Source: Echiichthys vipera (Eukaryota; Chordata; Actinopteri; Perciformes; Trachinidae). Taken from it: a stretch of DNA of 64,000 bases. The stretch spans positions 31,155,695 through 31,219,694 of the forward strand of contig OY829650.1 of assembly GCA_963691815.1 (NCBI GenBank), read 5' to 3'. Below, piece by piece: positions 33,422 through 45,394 of this stretch. Every line of letters starts with the position of its first letter. The stretch's first letter is position 1. The notes beneath the pieces are model-generated. The model was not told where the DNA came from and did not search any database. It was given only the letters and a program-made list of their open reading frames with translations. A program made the translations under genes and the position numbers.

Positions 33422-34486
33422 GCATTATTGTGTTATTCCTGTGCTAAAATCACCAAAATTAAAAGTGGCGTGATCAAACAGATGTGTTTGCAGATAGACA
33501 AGTGAATCTCACGGTAAGAAATACCAAATGGTTGGAGCACTGTTTGTTTTTGTGCTGCTTGTTGCACAACCATAAAAATAGGGCTCTTTGTTCCAAACAA
33601 ACAGCAATGTATTTTAATGGTATAACATCTCGACAAGGAAGAAAGGCACTGCAGTAAATCAAATGATTTCAAATACATTTTGGGGTTCTGGTAAAAATTA
33701 AATAACAAAAGTATTCTCCCCATACAAGTTTCCTTACTGTTAGCGTTGAAAAGCTTTCATGTCGTGGGTCTCTGCAGTCGATAAAATAATTTTGCACCCA
33801 GCGTACGCTGTAGCTATGGAGACACCATAAGGTGAACTTGCCCTTCTCTTTGTACATAAAATAAAAATATCCTGGCTGCTTTCACAGCCCTGTCCTTGAG
33901 TCGCCCTGTAGTCTCAAGCTGCTATCACACAAGAGCCACGGCTACAAACACAAAAGAGAGAGCCTTCGAGATTAGTCTGGCTGTTTGAAAGGAAATTGAA
34001 CATTGTGTCACAGCAACCAGAAAAGAAGAGTTCTCGCTCTCTTTCTGTTTTATTCCCTTTTTCCCTCAGGACAGCCAGGTAATCATTGTTTCATGGACAG
34101 CATGAATGCAGATGGGCAGAGGGTCATCTGAACAGAGGAGCAGCCCGCTCAAGGTCAAGACTGGAGAGCTTGTAATGACTGCCGTCACAAAGAAAGGAGC
34201 AACCTTGGTTAGTTGCACAAATAATGGAGGTCTTAAAAAGAAAAAAATACAATACAGTACACTTTTCAGAACATAAATGTCCTTCATACTCTGCAAAGGA
34301 ACCCAAAACAGTAGTACACTGTATACGGACTCAAAGTATATTTGTGCTGTTCTTCTCTGGAATCAGGGAGACAGAGGTGAGATCTGGTCTTAACTTAGTC
34401 TGGTCCTTAGTGCTAAGTTGGTCTCCATTAAGACCATTCTTTAGAACGGACTTAACGTTGGCTGCACCAATCAAACTTAATACATT
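33422..34486. other. no gene recognised
   Basis: No exon or repeat structure was recognised. Confidence 0.45.
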
Positions 34487-34772
34487 AGCTGTGTTCAAAA
34501 TCATTCCCTCCTTCAATCACTCATTATTTCCTATATAGTGTTTATTAAATAGTGCATTGTATAGGGAATGACCAAACAAGATACTACACTGCGACATGTG
34601 ACAGATATATGTGTGACGGAAGTGAGGGCGTTTATGACTAGTCAGCTTGTGAGTAACGGTGGTTGGTAACTGCTATTAGCTCCCAGATACCTGGCTACAG
34701 TTAGCACTGTGTTAGCACCTCTCCTTCACAGCTCCGTACTTCTATGATAGGGAATGATTTCCAACACAGCTA
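34487..34772. mobile_element. MITE with 22-bp inverted ends
   Basis: The left end GCTGTGTTCAAAATCATTCC is mirrored at the right (complement of the stretch ending at 34771) with two mismatches in the 22-bp arm. The interior is AT-rich and contains ATATAGTG motifs typical of a common fish MITE type. Flanking 8-mers are only weakly alike, so the duplication is uncertain. Confidence 0.6.
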
Positions 34773-34874
34773 TGGTTAACTATCTGCCACTGTCTTGCTA
34801 ATGTTTAGTTAATCATTTATTATTTGCAGCAACATTATGGAGGGTCAGACAAAAAAAGAAAATTTCCCTGACAT

Positions 34875-36523
34875 TAGGGCTGCACAATTATTAAGAAAAT
34901 GAGAATCACAATGTTTTTGGGGGAGAATTGAGATCATGACACTCATGATTATCAGGAAAAGCATTTATTTTCTTCTATAACCAAAACAATTTATTGCCTT
35001 TTTTGCCTTTGCATTTCTTTGTCTTACAAAGAAACAAATCAACATTTTTTATTTAAATTCATCAAAAAATATTAATTTAAATACAGAAAAAAAGATTTAG
35101 CACATGGCCTTCAAAAAGCTAGCTGGTGTGTCTAACGTTTGAGGAGCTGCTGGACCAGATGCACCTGTCATGGGCAGAGATGTAGTATGTTGCCAACGGC
35201 AAAATGTGATGCAGAGACCTAATTGCAGCCTTATGTGTTGTGTTCCATAAGGAATGAAAAGGAGTAATGTTGAGTAAGTGGTTAATTTAAGTAACATGAG
35301 TTAAGCAGTGAAGTTTTGACTCCTCATACAGTAGTTCATGTAGCGTTAACTAGCTTACGGCCCTTTGAATTCCCCGCTGCAGGTGAGGTCAGAGGCTGCT
35401 GTAAGTTTTCGTGCTGTTTGCTTATTGATGTTATGTTTAAAACATAGCAGTATCCCACCACAGGACAGCAATACCATTTATACATCCCTCTGGTGATGCG
35501 AGTCATGGATTGACAGGTTTACATGCCACACGGCAGGTAAATGTTTGTCCCGAGGGTCGTGCTACTGAACTAAATTATGCATGCTATAACAAAACATTGT
35601 AGTAGGCAGGCGCGTTGTTAGACCTGGCCATTTGGGGCTACAGCCCCGGATTTTTTCACGAGCTAGCGACGCGCCTGGTAGTAGCTATAAAATGATAAAT
35701 TATGATAGTAACAAACATTAGCACTAAAACGGTGATCTGTTGTGTGTCGCACTGGAGCAGCTCCCCAACGTCACCGCTGTTGAAAATAGTTCCCCTCAGA
35801 AGCAACACAGCGTACACGTCACCGCTCTTTAAAAGTTTGGTGCAGTGACTCTGATCTGAGCACAGCAATGATGCTGTGGACCGAGAGCTCAGTTAGAAAC
35901 AGGCAACCTGACTGTTATATTATTATAATATATTATATATGGATGGTGGTGCACAGAGAGAGTCTGCTGAAGACAGTGATGAGGAGTTCTTATTAGAGAT
36001 GCAGAGTGCATGAGTGTTACCAAACTGCTGCACTGTTAAAGTTTTCAATTTGCAATATTTTGAAATTCAGTAAATAATATTAAAATGTATTTCTAAATAA
36101 TACTTTGGTCTCTTTTCTAAGGATGTATTGCTATATAATACTGGCATCTCAATGAAAAGGACTGAAACGGATGTATATGCAACAAAAAGAGGCAATTTAT
36201 TATTTGGCTGGTAAAGAATTTACTTGGCTAGTAGATTCGTTCATCTACCAGTCCCCTTGACAGGTGAGCCAAACGTTTCCAGCCCTGCTCGTCTATCTGT
36301 GAGCTGTGTGTGTGTTTCTGTTGTCGAGAAGGTTTAAGAAGGTTTCTTCTTTCAACTGCTGTCAAAACAATTATTTCCATCCTCCACGGTCCTGTTCTTT
36401 TCGACCAGGGATGATGAAAATATCCAAAGCAAAAATTAGCAGAATGGGTGTCCTTCAACAATGAGATTGCCTTCATTCCTGAATCAAGATTGCGATCTTT
36501 TAACGATAAATCGTGCAGCCCTA
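34875..36523. mobile_element. hAT-like element, internally rearranged
   Basis: A 1649-bp element beginning TAGGGCTGCACAATT and ending with the complement of TAGGGCTGCACGATT. The flanks CCTGACAT (34867-34874) and ACGGACAT (36524-36531) match at 6 of 8 positions, consistent with an aged 8-bp hAT duplication. The right subterminal region carries TATCGTTAAAAGATCGC (complement). No transposase is recognisable. A 72-bp foldback element is nested at 35606-35677. Confidence 0.7.
35606..35677. mobile_element. 72-bp nested foldback element
   Basis: Starts GCAGGCGCG and ends CGCGCCTG, with a central palindrome GGGGCTACAGCCCC. It is flanked by GTAGTAG on both sides (35599-35605 and 35678-35684). It is very small for a mobile element but has all the boundary marks of one. 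Confidence 0.6.
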
Positions 36524-36531
36524 ACGGACAT

Positions 36532-37420
36532 TTTGATATGAAAATGATTAGAACTGTATGGGAGAGGCATAGCGGAGGAGAGATTGCGTTGTTAGAAGCG
36601 GTAATGTTATTTTACGTTATAAAAGTTAAGGACTAAAACAATGTCTGAATGGACTGAAGTGACATTGCAGGTAGGTTTATCTGCTGCTGCTGCAGCAAAC
36701 TAGATTATTAGCTAGCTACCTAGCTTGATAACTGACATTAGCATTGCACTTTTCACTGGTGAACGTTTTTTTTGGATACTTGTTCAACAAGCTGTGGTGA
36801 AGGACAAGTCGTGTGTTCATGTTTGTGAGTTAGCTGGATAAAACTGAGACTTTAGCAAGAAAGCTAATGTAAGGTTGTTCAAAGTTTGTCGTTTTTGTGA
36901 TGTGAAATGTTAACAGGCTGCTGATAAATGAAACTGATTTTGATTATATTGATAAAATATTCAAATAACAAACAAGATTTCATTTGAATGGAAAATGTTT
37001 GCAAAACAGCCCCAATGGCTGCTATAATAGGAAACAAACAATAAAAGGATTCTGTAAAATAAGCTGATGAACTGATAATAAAATGCGGTGTCACCCCTCT
37101 GCCTGGAGCCACCTCAGTTGGCAGTGTTATATAAACTGCATCTCTGACACTCAGGTTCTGCTCTTCCATTAAAATGCCAGTGTTGGCTGAATAAACATAT
37201 CTAGGGCTTAAGAATGAACAACACCCCTACAGGGACCTTGAGCCAGGTGAGAAATAATATTTCTCAATTGTATTCATTAGCACGATATTGTTGACATTTT
37301 AACATCTGTTTAAAGGATGTGAAAGATAACACACCATTTCTGCATTTCTCTCATATAGCATCACTGCTATATACTGTAGTGTTGAGGCGACAAGGGCTAA
37401 TGCAGAGGATGTGGTATCTT
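36532..37420. other. no gene recognised
   Basis: No exon or transposon end was recognised. Confidence 0.45.
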
Positions 37421-37421
37421 C

Positions 37422-37795
37422 ACACTCACTCACTCACTCACTCACTCATCTTCAAAAGCTTATCCGTGGTCGGGTTGCGGGGGCAGTAGCTCCAGCAGGG
37501 GACCCCAAACTTCCCTTTCCCGGGCCACATTAACCAGCTGTAATTGGGGGATCCTGAGGCGTTCCCAGGCCAGTGTGGAGATATAATCTCTCCACCCTGT
37601 CCTGGGTCTTCCCTGAGGCCTCCTCTCAGCTGGACGTGCCTAGAACACCTCCCTAGGGAGGCGTCCAGGGTTCATCCCGTTCATCTAGATGCCCGAACCA
37701 CCTCAACTGGCTCCTTTCGACGCAAAGGAGCAGCGGCTCTACTCCGAGTTCCTCACGGATGGCTGAACTTCGCACCTTATCTCTAAGGGTATCTT
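37422..37795 (-). mobile_element. LINE 3' region with (AGTG)n tail
   Basis: A (CACT)n run at 37422-37448 is followed by GC-rich sequence including GGCAGTAGCTCCAGCAGGGG (37482-37501) and CACCTCAACTGGCTCCTTTC (37699-37718). On the minus strand this is a conserved LINE 3' region with a 4-bp tandem tail, as in RTE-like elements of fish. It ends abruptly near 37790, so the copy is 5' truncated. The plus-strand open frame is a shadow. Confidence 0.6.
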
Positions 37796-37799
37796 CACA

Positions 37800-38515
37800 G
37801 TATTATCAAATTTATTCAGTGTGTATGTCAAAACCTCAATACCAAAACACAGCTGCCTGCCGGTGACTGAAAGTTTGGGTGCCCCCTCCTCACTGACAGG
37901 AGGAGACAGTACAACATGTAACTTTGCTTCTTACTGCAACAGTTACCTGACTTTATTTCAAGAATGAGAATTACTCATTTGTGTATTTATATATTTATTT
38001 ATTTATTTATTTAAAAAATAATAATATTCATGAAACCAGCAGGGTTCCGTACTATTGAGATATTGATACTTGGGCTGTGAAGATGTATTTAATATTTTAT
38101 GTATATGGATTTTGTGGTTGCACAGTATGAATTAATTGGAGACATTTTTGGAATGTACACTGGTTCTTATATTATGGCTATAATCCTTTCTAGTAGTGTG
38201 AGAACTTCACACATCTAGACTCCTGTTACACTGTCATATAATGCAACTCCAACTGATGAAAATGTGGTCTGAGATTCAGGTGTGTTATGCTTGTAGTGGC
38301 TAATGTAGCCTGGAGCCTCTAGCCTGCAGCAGAGAAGAGCAGCAGGCTACAGAGTTCTGGTGAAATCACCTTTTTTTCTACTCCACATCTCCAGATTTCT
38401 TTAATTTTCAAATGTGTAATCTTCAGAGCCAACCAGTGCTGACTTAAGTGATCACTTTATGACATTTATCATACTGCACGTTTCAAGATTACATCTGCTC
38501 CTCAGTACCCAGCAA
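37800..38515. other. no gene recognised; (ATTT)n at 37992-38013
   Basis: Contains a short ATTT tandem. Nothing else was recognised. Confidence 0.45.
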
Positions 38516-38519
38516 GCTC

Positions 38520-38790
38520 AACTTGATACAGTGGTCCACCGTCCCAACTAATCCAACTGAAGATGCCATAGCACATATCCTCCACACTACCCTATCCCTC
38601 CTGGAAAAGAAGATGAGCAATGTGAGATTGCTGTGAATTGACTACAGTTCAGTGTTAAACACAATTCCTCCAGGCTCATCACAAAGCTCAAGGACCCGGG
38701 ATTGAACACCTCACTGTGCATGTGGATTGTTGACTTCCAATACCACAGCAGTGCGGCTTTGACGGGCAGTCACGAGGACACACAAGATCT
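38520..38790 (+). pseudogene. LINE reverse transcriptase fragment
   Basis: The plus strand reads PTEDAIAHILHTTLSLLEKK, then (after a stop codon) IDYSSVLNTIPP, matching the D-A-I...L-x-x-LE...DFSSAFNTI region of L2/CR1/Rex1-like reverse transcriptases, with the catalytic D kept and SAF changed to SVL. The sequence then follows the helix segment in a shifted frame (KLKDPGLNTSLCMWI). Stop codon and frameshift show a dead fragment of about 90 codons. Confidence 0.7.
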
Positions 38791-38949
38791 CGCTTATTCA
38801 CGTATGATGACCCAATATAACCAGATTTAGTTTCAATAAACAGAACCACAAAACTGTTTGTTTCCATCCAGAGGAGTAGAAGGGAAACAACTGATCTTAC
38901 TATGTGATTTTACTATTGTTGAGAACAATATTGTGAGCACAGTGTATTT

Positions 38950-39735
38950 AATTTTGAAATTAACCGGATGCTTTATTATGTCGCCGTGCTCAACTTCCTG
39001 TCCCGCACAATCTGCTCTGTGCTGAATTGCTGCGGTGGCCTCTGGCATCTTGCAAAGATAGAAGCTCTGCGTATCTGCTCCAGAGGGGTCCGGATCACCG
39101 GAGCTCTGACGAGTCGGATTGCAGCTAAGCAGGTATCGGTGGAAGCACAAACACTGACTTGAAACATATCGAATCCAGACCCAATCCGCATCTGGTGGAA
39201 ATTCGCAGTTAGTGACACTTTCTATTTCCGTCTGCATTTGTTGGTCTGCTGGTGGAGCTAGTTACTGAGGTGCATGCTGTGTTTCATTGAAATCGGACAT
39301 CAGGAACTTCCAACTTCTGAGTCAGGCTTGTAGTAGGGGCAGAAGTGTAATAGGAACATGTATGGATTTAAGAGGGGGATATATTAGGGAAGGAACGGAA
39401 GTAGAGAGGTGAATGTGTGTCAATAAAGTTAAGAAAAGAGCAAAAAAAGGTTACAAAAAAGCACACGTCTCCCGTCTTGATATTTATATAAAGCCTGAGT
39501 ACAGCAGGACACAAGGCTCACTGTAATGTGTTTGACTGGTGTAGGCTAATTTCATATCCCTTATTAGCAGCCAGAGAAAGAAGACAGTCCAAAGAAAAAG
39601 AAACAAAAAACTAATCCAAGTGAAGAAGGGCAAGTAATCAAGAAGCGTAGTGACTGCAACATGATGGAGGGCATTGAAAGAACAGGCCTATAGTTACATC
39701 TTACTGCCGAAGAGGCCGCTAGAAACAAGGTATCT
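38950..39735 (+). repeat. exon-bearing dispersed repeat, copy 1 (longest)
   Basis: The segment from about 39250 to 39735 aligns with 48455-48625 (same orientation) and with the complement of 61265-61640. Shared marks are AACTTC(C)AACTTCTGAGTCAG, AGTAGAGAGGTGAATGTGT and the terminal exon-like block ending GCTAGAAACAAG. The upstream part (38995-39240) is GC-richer and probably belongs to the same unit. The family looks like a non-autonomous element or a duplicated gene fragment; terminal repeats were not identified. Confidence 0.55.
39571..39729 (+). pseudogene. exon-like segment inside the repeat, lysine-rich then helical
   Basis: After an acceptor-like CCCTTATTAGCAG, 53 codons run to a donor-like AACAAG|GTATCT. 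The first half reads PEKEDSPKKKKQKT, a basic nuclear-localisation-like stretch; the second half, after RSDCNMMEG, holds a TAG stop in this copy but continues in frame as LHLTAEEAARNK. The related copies read MKALKEQAHLQLRLTDKEAA and MEALKEQAHLQLHLTAKEAA in the same frame without the stop. The pattern (basic tract, then Glu/Ala/Leu-rich helix) resembles C-terminal tails of Myb/SANT- or MADF-type proteins, but this is only a resemblance. Confidence 0.45.
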
Positions 39736-41018
39736 CAAATCTTATGGATATTAATTTAACAGTGGAGCACCCCAGGGCTGTGTTTTGAGCCTCTCAGTCT
39801 TTCAGAAATTTCTACTTATCCTGACGGGGAACATCACTGCTTGGTACAGAAACAGCATAATGGGACCTAAAGGCCTGGCAAAGAGTGGTTCATTTAGCTA
39901 CAATATGTCAGCCACTTTGCGTCACCCCCCAAAAGAGATTAGGGCAAACACTCCTACATTACACCCAAAAAAAGATGTTTTCCATGTCAACAGTGCACAA
40001 TGAGACTAAAAACATTTATAAAAATCTTCACCCTGGCTGGAGTTTTCCAAAAGATCTCTTTTCAGTCAACTAAAATGTAGTTGGTGTGTTGAAAAAAGGC
40101 CAAAACTCCAGAAAATGCTATGTTTAAAAAATACCTCCATAGAGTACATGTGGACTAGGCTTAATTTCCCTAAGAAGTTAAAAGAGAAAGAATATTGGAC
40201 TTACAGTACATTCATCAGGCGGACCGAAACAGAACATAAACAGAACATGAAAACTACATGTAATTCAAATGTAAACATTTTGACTGGCTCTTGATAAAAA
40301 ATTCATTTATTTATTTACCAGGGTCAGTGCACATTAATCAACATTTGTTAGCTGACAAGCTCATTTTCATCTTTCATCCAATGCCGATTTTAGGGGGTGG
40401 CCGGGGCCACAGACATACAAGGGTGTACATATCCTGGAACCTGTTGCTGACATCGTCAGGACTCAGGTCATAACAGCAATTAAAAGATAACAGTCATCCA
40501 TTATGAGGTTTGGTCATTTATTTTTTTAGTTATGCTGACTTCCCTGCTAAGTGTGTGAAAACTTTATTAAGAATTTAGAAGCAGTTGAATGTAGACAAAC
40601 TACACATTACTAGCTTGCTAGCCCGACTGGAATCCAACCAGCAGTTAGCATTTACTTTGCTATTGTCATTGAGATACTGCCATGAAGGTTTTCTGAAATG
40701 AAGACAGTGTCTGAAAGCTCTTTGCAGATGTGTGTGTTCAATAGAAATACACAGTTAAGTGTGTGAAACACCATGAGGGGGGGGTTGGTGGGGGTGTTCA
40801 CACTTATAATAATTATTATATAAACTTCTATTTAGGGTGTGAAGTGGGGAGGCTAGAACCTTTAATTAGTTCCTACCTTTCTGGCCCTCTTGCTCCGATC
40901 ACAGCCATCTTGAAATGTGTCCTTCATTTTGATCTCAACTGCAGTATGGACCTGTAATGTTTCCTGACTGTATCTTGCATGGTTATGATGCTCAACACAG
41001 CACAAAATCTGTCCACTG
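39736..41018. other. no gene recognised
   Basis: No exon or transposon end was recognised. Confidence 0.45.
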
Positions 41019-41020
41019 AT

Positions 41021-41179
<159 letters not shown>

Positions 41180-41184
41180 GCGTC

Positions 41185-42380
41185 GCTGTCGCATTTGGTA
41201 ATGATTGTTTCATCAATATGTATTGTATCTGCCGAGACATACAGAGAATCACACGTGTCATGTGAACCTGGGAAAAGGGAAATGGACTGTAGAACATTTT
41301 ATAACTGAAAGGTGACGTGTTGGAATAGGTTGGGTTAATAAAGAAAGTTATCCCCTACCCTGCTCCTAACTGATATATCCGTATGTTTACTGAGAACTCT
41401 GTATGACTGGAGGGCTGGGAACATACATTTATCTATATGTACAGAACTACATCCAGTTCAACATACTCTACTTGCCAGCAGGATAAAATCCTCATCTTCC
41501 TAAGAAACAGAACATCCACTCACTTTATCGGTCTGCACTTATCTTGTTTTAACATTCACCTCGCCTATTGCTGTTTCATTATCACCACAATCCCTACACG
41601 CCTGTGAGAAAATTGGTTTTATGCAACATGCCTGAATGAGAGACGAAAAAAATCACTATGCAGGCTAAAAAAATCTCTGAAAAAGAGACGATGAGCAAAT
41701 AAGGTGAGGGTGTAAATGAAAAATATATCCAGGCACACTGCAGTGTACTGTATGTATGAACAAAAACAGAATGGAATTTACATTCACAGTCCTGTTTGTC
41801 ATTGGAAATGGTGCTGTAGAGCATAAATTGCATAGAACGAAATAAAATATGTATTCTTCTCCAGGGAACTGCATGCAGAAATTGGGCTCTTGGAAACCAA
41901 TATGAAGCAGATTTGAGAGTTCGTTCTTTCTAACTAACTGACTGACTGACTCTCTTGTTATAAAACACAGTTTGTAATTTATTATGTTCTGTAAGCCCAA
42001 TATCTATTCTATTGTCTTCTATTAAGACAGAGAAAGACACATTGCATTTCTGTGTCTAGTTTTTCACCAGATGAGTCTCCCATCTCATTTCTACATTACA
42101 GAGCAACAAGTAACAATACAGTAATGCTGTAGTTTAAAGTTCGTCAGCCCTCGGGTGTCCCCTAGACCCCAAGCATTTGCTGCCTTGCCTGTTGGCAAGC
42201 AGCGTCTCTGCTGCTAACTATAGACTACCCTGAATGAGGCGGGTCTATCTCGCCAAAAACGGAGGCTCAGGAGGCTGTTTGACCGAGTAGAACCGGGCCT
42301 GTTTTGTCTCCTGAGATATAGCAGTTGCTGATTGGATACAGCTATTTTGATGTGTGGTAGTACAGACACTACCACAACAT
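41185..42380. other. no gene recognised
   Basis: A short TAAC/TGAC tandem lies at 41932-41952. No exon was recognised. Confidence 0.45.
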
Positions 42381-42384
42381 GGTG

Positions 42385-42452
42385 AAGTAGAGTCGAACCG
42401 CCGATCTCTTGAATGGAGGACGACCCACTCTATCACTGAGCCACAGCCGCCA
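42385..42452 (-). mobile_element. SINE tRNA-like head fragment
   Basis: The minus strand reads GGCGGCTGTGGCTCAGTGAT and contains a degenerate B box (GGTTCGACTCT), matching the head of the SINE at 29325-29583. The body and tail are missing. Confidence 0.6.
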
Positions 42453-42769
42453 CGTTATCCAGTGGTGTAGAAGAACACACACACACCATACTGCAGTGCA
42501 GTGACAGCCTGTCAACAAACACTTTTACAGCGCCTTGAATCTTTAAGGTGGAGTGTTTGCTTTCATGTTACTTTGAGGAAGAGCGGAACGCTGCTGTATC
42601 ACTGATCAGCTGATCACCGGCGATCTAAACCCATTCAGAGTGATACGTCACCTCCAGAATCTTCTGAATCCCTCTGGGGCCTTTTTTGTAATGGAAACAC
42701 AGTGAGTGAACGGATATTTGAGAGGGCGTGGACTGAAACTTTCCTGGAAGCCACTCTATAGGGCTAATG

Positions 42770-43757
42770 GAAACACGCCTTATGTTATGCTCTGAGAATG
42801 CAGGGCAACTAGTCGTTCCTAGAGTCTCCAAAAGTAGAAGGGGAGGCAGAGCCTTCAACTACCAAGCTCCTCTCCTGTGGAACAAACTCCCAAATGTTAT
42901 TCGGGAGGCAGACACTGTCCCCTTATTTAAAAGTAAACTTAAAACTTTCCTTTTTGATAAAGCTTACAGCTAGGGCTTACGATGAGACTTTATTCTGCTT
43001 AATTATGCTGCTATAGGCCTAGTCTGCCGGGGGATAATACTTTTCCTGATACTCTGAGCTTCTCTCCTCTCTGTCTGAATCATTCATGTCCCATCAATGC
43101 ATGTTACTGATTCAGCTTCTTCCCCGGAGCTGTTTGTGCTTTGTCGTCTCGCAGGTCTCTGCTGATCGTGGTGGTGCTTGCTGCCGTGGTCCTACATGAC
43201 GCTTCCTGCTGCTATTGTCACTGTTACTCATATATACTATCACTAGTTTAATAAACTATAAAATTTGTAGCTGTATCGTAGCTGCTATTGCCACTACTCA
43301 TCATTGATCATGTTTGCCACCATAATTATTATCATTTTCATATTCTGTCACCTTAGCTGTGCTTGTTTCTACTATTCTGTTGTATTAACTGCCTTAACAT
43401 ATACGTTATATTCACATTACTATAAATATTATAGTTACTGTTAGGCTTTGCTTGCATCTCTGGAAGTGTGTCTGTCTGTCTCTCTCTGTCCATCTGTGTG
43501 TCTTTTCTCTCTTTCTCTCTCCTTTTCTTCCTCCCCAACCGGTCAAGACAGATGGCCGTCCTCCACAGAGCTGGGTCTGTCTGACGTTCCTGCCTGTTAT
43601 AGGGAAGGTTTTCGTTGCCATTGTACTCTACAGAGGAATTGTTGGGTCTATGTAAATCATAAATAAGTCATTGAGTGTGGTCTTTACCTACTCTGTAAAG
43701 TGTCCTGAGATAACTTTTGTTATGATTTGACACTATAAATAAAATTGAATTGAATTG
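42770..43757 (+). mobile_element. L2-like LINE 3' end with RT C-terminus
   Basis: The plus frame at 42767-42973 reads LVVPRVSKSRRGGRAFNYQA, then PLLWNKLPNVIREAD and FKSKLKTFLFDKAY, ending in a stop. This is the C-terminal end of L2/CR1-like LINE polyproteins (the conserved APxLWNxLP...FKxxLKTxLF motif). A long 3' untranslated region follows, including a CTGTCTGT/CTCTCT-rich part (43465-43535) and the GACACTATAAATAAAATTGA segment, and finishes with three TTGAA(T) units at 43738-43757. The 5' part of the element is missing, as usual for LINE copies. Confidence 0.85.
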
Positions 43758-43759
43758 AA

Positions 43760-44681
43760 TTATATCAAGTGTTGCCTACTGGTTACATCATTAAGGGCTC
43801 ATTTATGCATCCTTCATGAAATAGATTTTTTGTTTTTATAACCATCACCGTGTGATGACACAATTTTAAACAATACATCCACCAGAGGGAAGCTCAGAGT
43901 CAAACATTTCTAAAAGCAACAAGCATGGCGACAGAGGAGGAGGTCGTAATATAGTGCCTGATGAAAGAGGGAAAACGTGGAGACGGCGTTGTAGACAGTG
44001 ATGGTCAGTGAGGCCATTAAATACACCATAGATATGGAAAAGGATTCTATATGTAAGACTGTTGTTCGGTTCAGCCATTTTTAAAATGCCTTCATTGTGT
44101 CCTATGGTCGTGTCTCACTTGAAATTGGCTACACTTCCCCCACAGTTTCTGGTGGTATTTCTCCATTTCACCCTTATTTGTAAGCTTTAAGGAAACATGC
44201 AGAAATAAGGATGACATGAACACAGGGTACAGACAGAAAGCCCTGTGCATATCCGTAACTAATGTTGAGCACAAATTAGCCTCCAGAGGATCTGGTTTCC
44301 ATGAGTTTGCACCAAACACAACAGTATATGCAGTGTATCCACTCCAAATCCATTGAGATCTTCTCAATTAATCCCAAAACACTGCTCAAGCTTTTATAGA
44401 GAAACTTTGATTAGTTATGCTGTGTTCTCATTCTTCTCAGTGTTTTTGTGAGGTTAGCAGAGCTGCCATATCTATATGCTATATCAGTAAGATGTAAACA
44501 CGAGAGTAGTTTGAATCGATTGAATAACTCGGAGCAAAGAGGGCCTGCAGGTAGTTTTACTAAAACTGTGCTTTCAGTTCAGACCCGACTTCTGACTTGT
44601 GCAATCTTTGCATCTGTAGCCTTTCCCTTGAACTCTGTTCTTTACCTTTGCCAGTAATGATCATTCTGTCAACAAAGTCTG

Positions 44682-44685
<4 letters not shown>
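43760..44685. other. no gene recognised
   Basis: No exon or transposon end was recognised. Confidence 0.45.
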
Positions 44686-44686
<1 letters not shown>

Positions 44687-44773
<87 letters not shown>

Positions 44774-44800
44774 TTGTGTGTGTGTGTGTGTGTGTGTGTG
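44687..44800. repeat. (TG)n microsatellite
   Basis: About 56 TG units with one GCGTTTG interruption. Confidence 0.97.
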
Positions 44801-44804
44801 ATCT

Positions 44805-45390
44805 GGGTGCAGGGGAATGTATGCAGAAAACATCTCTCTATCCCAAAGCACACTTGTGTAAATGCTGAGAAGGGGGCTGGAGTTTACAAAACGCAAAGTA
44901 AAGAGTCAAGGGCAAGAAGAAGGAGACTGTGTATGAAGGTATGCGTACCTGCATTCCTGAAGTGAACATGTTTATATGCATGTGTTTATGTGTGTGTCTT
45001 CGAGTGGTGTATCAAAGGCCTTATGAGCAGGGCTGCACAGAGCTGATAGCTGACCCATCAAGCATGGCACACCGAAAGCAGAATAAAAAGCACCCACATC
45101 AGAAAAAGCCCCAGTGGAGAGAATTTCTAAAGTGCACTGTAAACATCTGAAAGCCTACCTCAGCCACAAACACACGCCTCGAATCCTCAGCCAACAATGG
45201 GTGTGCTTAGAAAAGGTGGAGCTGAGGGCATAGGGGCTGGGGAGAGGGAGATGGGGAGACCACGCCTGTGTCCTTCACTTCTCAATATCCAGCTTTTCAA
45301 GCTCAGGCTCTATGCTTCCTGTCAGTAACACACTGGTACTCATTGTAGTGTGGCGTAAAGAACAAAGTTCACTACCCTACAGTGTCAACA
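44805..45390. other. no gene recognised
   Basis: No exon or transposon end was recognised. Confidence 0.45.
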
Positions 45391-45394
45391 TTTA

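Noticed and set aside
34224..34538. Open frame of 104 codons
   Set aside because: Overlaps the left end of a MITE and has no recognisable motif.
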